Source: Lumbricus rubellus (taxonomy: Eukaryota; Annelida; Clitellata; Crassiclitellata; Lumbricidae). From it: 64,000 nucleotides of DNA. A program made the position numbers and the translations under genes. This document shows positions 54,214 to 64,000 of the stretch, one piece after another; positions within the stretch are counted from its first letter, which is position 1; every line of letters begins with the position of its first letter. Under the pieces are notes generated by a model. That model was not told the origin of the DNA, did no database searches, and was given only the letters and a program-made list of their open reading frames with translations. Where the stretch lies: NCBI GenBank assembly GCA_945859605.1, contig OX243816.1, positions 31,695,074 through 31,759,073 on the forward strand. The letters run 5' to 3'.

Positions 54214-57200
54214 ATGTGGAAGAAACTTTTCAGGACTCGACAGATGAACCCAAGGCGTTTAAAAAGTTTGATAAAAGTCAGATACATTTTGTTTCTGACT
54301 TTCTGTGTGTCAAACTATATCACTGATGCATCAAAATGTGAAACATGCAAAGACCTTACACATCGATTTAAAGAGGTAAGCACATTTATTACCTGAATGC
54401 TCTCAGATAATCTGTATCCTCTTTTTCACCACAGCCAAAGTCATGCTTTCATTTGCTGCTGCATTACTGTAATCGATTACCAACTGGTCTTGATAGCTTG
54501 TTATAAGTCTAATCTGCCATCTATTTTTCAGACGATAATGAGGGCTATACAAGTTCAGTGATGTATGGTAACACTGCATGAACTAGACTGTGTTTTTGTC
54601 ATCCTCCAATTGAAGCTTGTCAATTGCCGGTAAATTGGGTGTGCCCATCTGCTAATATGATACATTTGTTAGCATTTGGTGTACAATTTTCATGTGTTTG
54701 AGCATTTGATGGGTGTTTGTAGGGTCTAGAGAAAACATCCAACTCAAACTTTGGAGGTGGAAATACCAACTGGGAGGAAAGAAAACTTGGAAGCTACACA
54801 TTCAGGTCAGTTAGAACTTGGAACCGAAATTCAAGTAATGACCAGTAGCACCTCAGTTCTTTCCCCTGTCTGCAAGTAAGTAAAATTGTGTGCAGCACTT
54901 AAAGGATGATGCTTGCGGTTCTGAAATATTTTTTCATTCTGCCTTCCCGTGCCGAGTTATAAAATTACACGTTGAGATGATTTTCCCTCTAAAGTAAGAA
55001 GAAATAACAAAGCAGGGAATCACATGTAGAAAGGATTTTGGTTTAGATATATGCTTTAAATACATGTAGAATCGAAAGAAAATTACAAGAGAATTCTGAA
55101 GACCAGAGAAGAAACCACTGTGAGCAGATTTTTAGAGTCAAAGTACGAGTGTAGGGTGTTTGCTGTAACATGCCATAAAGAATTGTCAGAATTAAGAATA
55201 CTCTAAAGAGAATGTTATGAAAATCAATTTTGCCACTTTAGAATAATATTACGTTACATTCTGTTGATGTTTGACAGTACTTCTTACATTCTGTGCATGT
55301 ATTGAAATCTTCTTTATACCTTTAGGGCTCTTTAAATGATGGATTAGATGAGGATAATTTGTAATGAGATCACATTCTTGATTGAAATTATGATTGTGAT
55401 CAGTATCGTGAGACATGTGGCGATATGATTATGCATGTTTCAAGGAATTTCCTCATGATTTGCAGTTCTGTGATTTCATTTGCTGTTCACAGTGAAACAC
55501 GTCTGATTGAGATCTTAGAATACAGTTGTCAGGATGGAACAAAGGAGGTTGGCTGCTGCTATTGTTTTCTTTGTTGCTTAAAGCCCAAGGTTGGGGTGGG
55601 CGTGGCTTAAAACCCAGGGTTGGTCCCAGTATTCTCTCGGTGAACTGGGCGTATAACCTATAGAGACCGGCTTGTCAATCAGCGTCTGATGCAAGTGCAC
55701 CTGAGAACACTGACCAATGCTATAGATAAATATAGCCTATCTAACCAGGGTGAGGAATTGCCTATAGACTTCCCTGAGCGGGGTACCTTATGCAGATTAG
55801 CTTCGCGTATACGGTCTGTGTGACGCATAAGCCAGGTACACTTGTATACCATCTAATACAATTGACCATCGTGCCCCCAAGGTTCTTGATCGTGCCCTGA
55901 AATATTCTGCTGGCAGGGGTGGGGAATTGTTACATACATAGTGTATACGCATATGTGTGTATATAAATGTGTGTATACGCAGGTATACAGGAACTAGCTA
56001 ATCTACCTATAGGACTCCACGCAAGCCAGATAAGCTGGTGGACAGTTGGCCTAGATTATGCCCGGGGTCTAGCTATACCAATATCAACGGTCAGAGGAAT
56101 ACTTATACCTGTCAGCCAAACAATGGAGCAGCAGATGTGCATGGTCATTGCAGTAAACACGGGATTGAATTCATTGTGGTTTGGGAGTAGTAGTACGAAG
56201 CTGGAGCTGAAAGGGTTGAACAATGCTAGTGTATGCTCATTATCATAGCAATAGGCACCACTTTCTTATTTGGAGGGGTTCCAGTTTTCTTTACACACTG
56301 GCAGCTTCTATTGCAATGGGCCCCATGCATGCCTATCTAATGCAACGTAATATAAATATGTAACGTAATACAAACAGCTTCAATACAAACAGCTTCTGTT
56401 GATTGTAATGCAACAATGATACAAGTTTGTCTACGGGTGATTATATAAATGTATATATAAATGCATATATAATTATACATTATACAATACATATAGTCTT
56501 AGTTGAAAATATATATTGAGTGCCTCTGATGAGATTGTACTGTGAGAGGCGCTTTATAACTGAAAAATAGTATAGTATAGTGTAGTCTAGTCTAGTGTAG
56601 TGTGGTATAGTGTAGTATAATATAGTATAGTATAGTATAGTATTGTATAGTATAGTATAGTATAGTATAGTATAGTACAGTATAGTACAGTATAATAGGT
56701 CTATAGCATATAGCATGGTATAGTATGCCTATAGTATATACTATATAGGCCTATACATAATATGACTAAATTTATTTCGCTATGCAACAGATTGCTAAAC
56801 TTGACCTCGCTGCACTTGCAATTGAATTCCACGGTTTTCCTAAAATACTCAGGCGCTATAGAAATTAACGAATGAACATATACATTCTGCACACACGCCA
56901 TAACCACGGCACACTTTCAGAGTAGTCTAAATAGCCTACAAACATGTATACATAGCCTATAAGTTGGTGTACAGTCGACCTAGATTCTTCCCTTCCCCCC
57001 TCCCTTGAGGCATAACTTCAGACTCAATTGAGAAGCCCGACAGGGTCTAGCTGAGGAGGAGGCTCGGAAGAACAAAACAATTCCCCCACCCCTGCCAGCA
57101 GAATATTGCATTTGCAGGGCTCGATGGTCAGCTGTATTAGCGGGTATAGCGTATACAAGTTCACCTGTCCTATAGGGCTTATGTGTCAGCCAGATTTCGA

Positions 57201-60200
57201 ACCCATGTCATTGGCCGCAGATCTCCGTAGCCACGCCTATAAATTTACATTCTTCGGAGAGAAGAAACTTGGCCTTTAAGGATAATGCACATTTCTGTAC
57301 TTTGTGGGCTCTTTTATCAGTTGCTTAAAATAATTGCCGTGTAAATGTGGAATCAACACACTCTTGAGTTTAGTTGGTGTCTGTTGTTTGACACATTCAA
57401 ATAAGTTTGATAATAAAATAATTTGGTGTATTTTTTACTTTGTTTGGAATACTTGTGAAGAAGTTTGTCACCATGCGCGATTGAATTCTTAGTTAAACGA
57501 AACAATTCATAACATTGTGATTTCACTTTGCATTGCTATCAGTTTACATGATATCACTTTATTGCTTGTTGTGGCAGTGCCATCACATGTTGGAAGAGAA
57601 TGAGGAGTTGCTTGAGCGCTGGTGGTTCAATTCGTATGCGAAAGGACAAGACGAAGACCTGCGTGAATTCCTTTGTCAGTCCACGCTAAAAGGTGATCTG
57701 TCACTGAAATATTAATTGAAAGTAGCGTGTCTTGATTTATGACTTCAGTCAGCAGAAACATTGCTGTGTGCTGTAGCTGTTGTGGTACAGAGGAATCTCA
57801 GTGCTGTAATTGTCTAATGTGCTGTTTACACAGACTAATGTAATGTAATGTAAATCTTCGAGAGTAGTGCTTAGCATATTGACAGTGTGCTTGTTCTGGA
57901 GTGGGCCAGTTTAAGTGACTTGCCTGTAACTAGATGGATACATACAGACAGACATGAGTCAAGAGAGAGGTGGCAAAAATAGGTTGGGCAAGAGTTGGAA
58001 AGTATCATTTTTGTGATGATGAATATATGGTGAATAATATTGAATGAGATAAATATTGAAACTGTTTTTATCATGGTTCTTTTCTGTCTATAACATTTCA
58101 GTCTGTTGTCCTGAGGGAACTTATGGTCCCGATTGCACTGAATGCCCATCTGGGAAGGATAGACCATGCTCCGGCCATGGAAAATGTGAGGTAGAATCTC
58201 TCTTCTAACAGATTAGGTTGGAACTTGTGCCTGTGTTTTAAAGTAGATTACCGGTACTGATGCAAATATAATAAAGTTGACGTAAGAAACATTGTTATGA
58301 CTCGTTTCAGGTGCCTTTTTCCGTCTTAAAATTACTGTGTGGACAAATAAGAATATAAGGACTACAAGAATATTTTGGGAATGATGTTTATGTTCGTGGC
58401 ACTTGTAACTTTTTTGCTTTCTCAATTTTGATTGATTTGTCAAACTTATCCCCTCTAGACTATCTCAATTGGAAGTTGACCAGCAAGTCACTTATTATTT
58501 ATTTTATTTAATGAGACTGATGGCATATTGTTAGCCATCTTCTTGGTAATGAATGCGTGTAAACAAGAAAAGCAAGACGCTACAGAACTGTTGACTTTAG
58601 TCTTCAGCTGTTGTGTTCATGTCTGTGTATTTGAGTTCTTAATCTGGATTATTTCAGGGAAGTGGAACACGAGATGGAAAAGGTTCGTGCCGCTGTGACG
58701 TCGGATATCAAGGAGATGTTTGCAACGAATGCAACACTTCAAGATATTTCGAGGAGGTCAAGAATGAAACGCATACCATCTGCACAGGTGTGTGTTACCA
58801 GCAATCCCATATATGAGATCATTGTCTTATCTGACTGGTAAGTAAGTAAATAAATAAGTAAGTCCTTTAATTTAACCAGCTGCAAAACAATAAATATTCT
58901 GGTGAGTAAGTATCACACATAGACTGGAAATCTATTGGGCTCTGCCCGCACAGGTTCGTATCCTGTCGGCTGCGTTCATTGGTGGGGCGCGGTGGTGTAG
59001 TGGTGGCGTCGTTGCCTTGAAGCCGGAAGGTTCGAGGTTCGAATCCACCCTCAAGCCACCGTGTACTGTAGGGACCTTGGGCAAGTCCTTCACTCACAAT
59101 TGCTCAGCGCTTCGGCGTGAAACTCCGATGCAGTGTCCGCTCTGCATCGGGAGCGCCTCTGAGAAGAGAGAGAGAGCTTGAAGGGGCGCTATAACAAGTG
59201 CACATACAAACACATAAAATTCACAAAAGACGTTTAAAAAACCTATCGAGATAGCCATTTTCAAAATGTATCATCACTACTTCCATCTGAAGTTGAGTCT
59301 TTGCTGTTTTCAGAAGCAGTCATTGCCTGCCGATGTCATTGATTTATCTTGTTGACATTTCATGCATTGATCCACATGTCTTGATCTTGTCTGGTGTGTG
59401 CTGTTAGTGATATTTGGAGGATTAATGTACTGAGTACATGCAACTGTTTCCTTATGTTTTTATTTTGTCTTTTCATTGCAGCATGCCATTATTCATGCTT
59501 GACGTCATGTCGTGGTGCTGGTGCTGACATGTGTGATGATTGTATTTCCGGGTGGAGTTTTGTCGAAGGCCTGGGCTGCATTGGTGAGTGTTTAACAGCG
59601 ATTGACACATCCTACCCTCTGTAGGAGTTTACCGTAAGCTGAAATGAAATTGTCAAGTTGGAATCAAAATGACATATTTGCAATAGGTGTAAAAATTGTG
59701 ATCTAGGTAATTGTTTGATTCTGTGGGGCGCGGTGGTGTAGTGGTGGCGTCGTTGCCTTGGAGCTGGAAGATTCGAGGTTCTTATCCACCCTCAAGCCAC
59801 CGCGTAGGGACCTTGGGAAAGTCCTTCACTCACAGTTACTCAGCGCTTCGGCGTGAAACTCCGATGCAGTGTCCGCTCTGCATTCGGGAGCGCCTCTGAG
59901 CAGAGAGAGAGCTTGAAGGGGCGCTATAACAAGTGCACATACAAACAAAAGGTATGTGGCTGCCAATCTACTGAGCATCATCTAACAAGCTGCACAGTGC
60001 TTATGAATCATTTATGTACACTTTGGTGTTATTTAGTTAGGTAAACAGTCTCATCATGGTTTTGTGCAAAGAGTTGTTCAGCTCTCCAATGCAAACGACA
60101 GAGTGCTAATTTCTATTGACCTTTTGAGATTAAATAAATTTACGATATATGCTTCACCGATTGGTAACTATCGAAGGCAACTCAAAAGTTCCCATCCTAT

Positions 60201-62785
60201 GGCTTCACAGGTTGCAATGTTCAACTGTAGTTTTCAAATTGTTTTTAGCTGTCTTAGGCTGGGAAACATTTATTATTATTATTATTATTGACTTTTTATA
60301 TAGTGCACCTTCAAGGTAATCTACTCAGAAGCGCTCCCAGCTCAGCATGTGACAAAGACATGCTGCTTTTGTCAATTTCAGCCTTTCCATCCTAATCCAA
60401 AGCAGCATTTAATTGCCGTAGAGTGTCTCAGTTTCAACCGTAATTCTATCACTTTTACCGGCTTTAAATTGTATTGGTGACAGTGTACTAAATATGACTG
60501 GGAAACCAATGCGTCTAGAACTTTGTCAATTCGTGTTTAATTACTGTCTGATATTTGATTGTCTTTCAGAGTGTGATACTTCTTGTGATGGTTGTACGGG
60601 CAGTGGAGCTAATAACTGCGTTAAATGCAGAGACAAGTATTTTAACGACGGCACAGATTGCAAAGGTAGGCCAGTGATGCGAGTTTTATCTGCGTTGATC
60701 GACTATTGTGTATCTTGACTAAACGTGCAATTATTGGCTTGGATATATTGATCATTGTAATTAAATCTACATACATGTGCAATGCTTGCAACGCCATTTC
60801 TAAACACCATTTGCTGCTTCGTGATGTGCTGCACTGGCGATTTGAGGTGAAGGGCAATCTTTTTGTGCGAAAATCTAAAACCTGCTTCGGTCTCTGTGCG
60901 TTATCTGTTGCTGGTCACAGTGGTCAGTGCTTGAAGTGTAAAAAAGAAGTGACTGGATGACCCTTTCCTTTCCAGGTTGTTCTGGCCTAAGTGGCAAGAT
61001 GGAATTCAGATTTGAGAATTAGTACCTGTATGCATCCATGTTCGTCCAGTCTCACTGTAAAGCCTGACCTAGGTGTTTTAACAATCTCCCACCTTCAATA
61101 CTTTCAGTGCAGCATCCAGGATTAATTTGAGTTCAGACTCAACAAATAAATTAAGCATATCCTGATTAAGTGTTTATCATACCTAAGTGCCCTTGTAACG
61201 ACTGATGCCACGTTACAGTGCTGTAAAAATTGTCCTATTCAGCATCATCATGTCTACCTGTCTAACTCTTGGATCTGTGCCAGCGATACATTTTCCTGAT
61301 TTATGCCAACATTAGTTATCTCGGTCCACTTATATTGCACTGCAAGTTTTCTTTAGCATAGTTTATCCGTTTTTTTTTCAGCCTGTCACAAGTCGTGTGC
61401 AACATCTTGCTCCGATGAAATGTCGGATTCGTGTGACGCGTGCGCCAAAGGCTGGCAGCAGAGTGAAGAAGAATCCAATTGTCTTGGTGAGTAAACAGTA
61501 TTATTGCTCCAGAGCCAGAGGGCATAATGAGGGCATTGAAATACTCTATTGTTATAGTTTTCTCATAGTTGTTTGCATGTTTTATCATAGTTGTTTGCAT
61601 CTTTGTTTTAGTTCATTCATTAAATGAGAGCATTTATGTGGAGCCTTTTTTTAATGGAATGACCACTTAGAACTGATTAGACTTGGGCTTTCGTGTGTTG
61701 TTACCTTGCACATCAAATAATCTAAAAGATGATTCAAGACCCAATGTTAGTTATCGAGTTTCTGTTATGATATTGAATTTTTTGGTAATGTTTTTTTTCT
61801 TCATGTTAATACAATTTCATCACCTTTAATTTATTTACATGCATTAATCTGCATAATTGAATGTGAAAATGTGAGTCGCCTCTAGAATTGTTCTTGCGAT
61901 TGTAGACATTGATGAATGTTCGGATGGGTCAAATGACTGCTCTGCTGACACCTACTGTCAAAATACGGAAGGATCATTTTCTTGTCTAAGTGAGCCAACA
62001 TGTGTCCTGGATTATATCTTTCTTATTTTTTCCTTCTTTCTTACCTCCTTAATAAATTGGTTCTACCTAAGACGACAGCACATTTTAATAATAATAATAA
62101 TAATAATAATAAATGGAGTAATGCAAATGTAGTAATAAAAGTTGTCTAGGTGCTCTGTATTAACAACAATAGAAGTTGTACAAAGTTGTACATACGAAAC
62201 ATAATTTGCACTTTGACTGCAACATTATTTATTAGCAGCGTGCAGCAGTCCCAAAGGCCTCAAATCTAAAAAAATGTAAAAAATTATAAAGCATTGGCCA
62301 ATGCTGCTTACTGTCTCCAATAACTATGAAAATGAATGAATATGCAAAGAAACTCTTAATTACTGTACTCTGCAATATCCTGACCATTTTATCTAATAGA
62401 ATGTGCCAACATCAGACAGTACAGATTGAGTTATTTAAAATGCTTTTGGTATTCACTACTATCTAACCGATTCAGAATTTTCAGACAAATAATTGTGTAG
62501 AACTTCTGCTGTTTTTACTGATCAGATTGCTTAGCCGAATTTTTTTTCTTTCTTATCGGAGTATTTCATACAATCAGAATCTGTGCTATTGTTATTGTCA
62601 ATTGTTAAATCAATTGTTATTGTCAATTGTTATTATCAATTGTTATTGTCAATTGTTATTATCAATTTGTTAATTGTTATTGTCAGATTGTGATCGTACG
62701 TGTGACGGTTGCACCGGTCCATCGAACAAAGACTGCAAGATTTGTCGATCGGGTTATAAAGAGAGTGAAGAAAATGATTGCCAAG
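54214..62785 (+). CDS. CRELD: CRELD-type cysteine-rich EGF protein, exons 1-11, 3' end outside window
   Basis: Exons 54214-54375, 54723-54805, 55493-55547, 57578-57692, 58102-58190, 58658-58787, 59482-59583, 60570-60665, 61382-61486, 61906-61989 and 62687-62785 join in phase (1120 nt, 373 codons so far). CRELD proteins are ER/secretory proteins; CRELD1 is membrane-bound, CRELD2 is ER-resident and stress-induced. Seen: a signal-like hydrophobic run at 24-40, then the CXXC motif CETC at 42-45, then GGGNTNWEE, then ERWWFN typical of the WE domain, EGF modules with CCPEGTYGPDC and CRCDVGYQGDVC, furin-like modules in exons 7, 8, 9 and 11, and a calcium-binding EGF (DIDECSDGSNDC) in exon 10. Exons 7-11 each start and end in phase 1. 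The second Met (54244) would give a more usual signal peptide. CRELD1 versus CRELD2 cannot be decided without the C-terminus. Confidence 0.92.
55820..57180. mobile_element. Degenerate inverted-repeat element, about 1.36 kb, in CRELD intron 3
   Basis: The left segment 55820-55930, with ACACTTGTATACC, TTGACCATCGTGCCC and ATATTCTGCTGGCAGGGGTG, reappears inverted at 57080-57180. The arms are imperfect and contain small insertions. The interval has no convincing coding sequence. A tRNA-like B box (GGGTTCGAAATC on the minus strand) lies just outside at 57205. Confidence 0.55.
56565..56700. repeat. TATAG pentanucleotide repeat
   Basis: Interrupted TATAG/TGTAG units in CRELD intron 3, directly after a SINE-tail-like GAGGCGCTTTATAACTG. 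Confidence 0.9.
58982..59215 (+). mobile_element. tRNA-derived SINE copy in CRELD intron 6
   Basis: Near-consensus copy: GTGGGGCGCGGTGGTGTAGT, GGTTCGAATCCACC, then GGGGCGCTATAACAAGTGCA. Confidence 0.85.
59722..59946 (+). mobile_element. tRNA-derived SINE copy in CRELD intron 7
   Basis: Near-consensus, very like the copy at 58982 and in the same orientation. The B box is altered (GGTTCTTATCC). Confidence 0.85.
62083..62112. repeat. AAT trinucleotide repeat in CRELD intron 10
   Basis: About 10 AAT units. Confidence 0.9.
62586..62690. repeat. ATTGTTATTGTCA repeats at the CRELD exon 11 acceptor
   Basis: Six or so TTGTTATTGTCAA units run straight into the splice acceptor, so the polypyrimidine tract of exon 11 is made of repeat units. 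Confidence 0.8.
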
Positions 62786-63094
62786 GTATATAATTATAAG
62801 TCATTGCCAGTTTTTACACACCTGAGAAGAGACTTGTATGAGATGGTCAATTTTGTGATAACAAGCACCTGTCACTCTTAGTGCTAATTGACTGGACCAG
62901 AGTAATTATTCTTCTACATTGCCAAATACAATGACTGAAACACCCTATGACTCTTGTCAGCAACATGGAGGTCTATCATACAATGTATGCTCCATTGTTT
63001 TATATGGTCACAGCAATGAGTGTTCAACTGTTGTACACATTGTGCATTGAGATATGATTTACGGCCCATTTATACATTATGTAATATCACCTGG

Positions 63095-64000
63095 TCACCT
63101 GGTGCCGTCAGCTACTGGAGCTCTGGCGAAAGCCCTGGTGCATCTTCTCCAGTTCATCCTCTCCCTAGTCGCCTCTCTTAGTTCCTCCAGTCTCATGCCA
63201 GACTTTTCCTGTACTTCATCCAACCATTTCTTCCTTGGTCTTCCGCATCTTCTCCGTCCCTCACCGCATGCCGTCATCAGCTCCTTTTCCAAACCGTTAG
63301 ATCTCATCACATGGCCGAAGTAGCTCAATTTCCTCCAAGTTGCTGTTTGCTGCAGTGTCTCCTCCCTCTCTATTCCGAGCTCCTCGCGCACCGATTCGTT
63401 AGTTCTCTTCTCCGTCCATGAAATCCTTAGCATCTTTCTCCAAATCCACATCTCACACGCGTTGATTTTCTTTTCCATATCCCGTGTCTTTGTCCATGTC
63501 TCGCATCCATATAGGACGACTGGGAAGATCAGTGCTCTTACCAGTCTTTTCTTTGTTTCCCTGCTCACGTATTTGTCCTTCCAAATCTTTTCCAGACCGT
63601 TCATTGCCGTTTTCCCCATTGTTACCCTCCTCCTTATTTCCATATCACTTCTTCCCTCCTTCTCTATCATAGATCCCAGGAATGTGAAGCTCGATACTAC
63701 CTCTATCGTTTCTCCATCCACCTCAAAGTTTTTCCATGTTGCAGTTGTCATAACCTTTGTTTTCTTTACATTGAAGTATAGTCCCGCCTTTTCGCTTTCC
63801 TTCCTGACTCTTCTTATTAACTCGACTAGGTCGTCCCTCTTACCCGCCAATAATGTCGTATCATCGGCGTACCTCAGATTATTCAGTATTTTCCCCGCTA
63901 TCCTTACCCCCTCTGTTGCCTCCTCCAATCCAGCCCTCCTCATAATTCTCTCGGCATACAGATTGAACAGGAAAGGGGACAAAATGCACCCCTGCCTCAC
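63095..64000 (-). pseudogene. Non-LTR retrotransposon (LINE) reverse transcriptase, C-terminal 301 residues
   Basis: Open on the minus strand from the window edge to a stop at 63095. The N-terminal side of the visible part has MRQGCILSPFLFNLY and the catalytic YADD box (RYADDTTLLAG), followed by FTFLGSMI, then VVLYGCETW, then the conserved C-terminal block YFGHVMR and GRPRKKWLDEV. This is the palm/thumb and tail of an endonuclease/reverse transcriptase typical of RTE-like and related LINEs; the clade is not resolved. It lies antisense to CRELD downstream of its exon 11, probably in an intron. No frameshift is visible in this part, so it may be a fairly young 5'-truncated or full-length copy whose remainder lies outside. 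Confidence 0.85.

Overview
This is eukaryotic, animal nuclear DNA. Coding sequence is split by introns with GT-AG borders and two GC-AG borders, exons are small islands in repeat-rich DNA, and every recognisable product belongs to a metazoan family. The innexin points to an invertebrate with innexin gap junctions. Together with TMEM26, TMEM201 and CRELD homologues and a K2P potassium channel, the content fits a marine spiralian-like animal, but the species cannot be read from the sequence. The palindrome AGGCCT in the context TAGGCCTA is scattered all over the window. About two thirds of the window is transposon debris and simple repeats. || Layout, left to right. 1469-7265 (+): two-exon two-pore-domain K+ channel whose intron and 3' flank are full of repeats. 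9697-13582 (-): two-exon innexin. 13583-23309: no host gene; two internally deleted Tc1/mariner copies lie back to back, with hAT-type MITEs, a SINE and large tetranucleotide repeats. 23310-35256 (-): TMEM26 homologue in four exons, with a 3.7 kb inverted-repeat element in its first intron. 35257-43074: repeat-rich intergenic DNA. 43075-52065 (-): complete ten-exon TMEM201/Samp1/NET5 homologue. 54214 to beyond 62785 (+): first eleven exons of a CRELD-type cysteine-rich EGF protein; its 3' end lies outside the window. A LINE reverse-transcriptase fragment runs off the right edge. || All exon chains were joined by hand, and reading phase was checked at every junction. TMEM201 and CRELD start head to head about 2.1 kb apart. 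I see no operon or pathway linking the five genes: four are membrane proteins (plasma membrane channels, a multipass protein of unknown role, an inner nuclear membrane protein) and one enters the secretory pathway. || The most unusual material is in the mobile DNA. One element carries nine copies of a 12-nt motif. One TA-flanked element carries four copies of a CRE-like 14-nt motif and sits inside a SINE. Several MITEs with different ends share one internal motif, GACTAAAAAAGGTCRTCAG. Two 78-79 bp elements are bounded by TTAA. The end of the K+ channel coding sequence appears as several degenerate copies downstream of its own stop codon.
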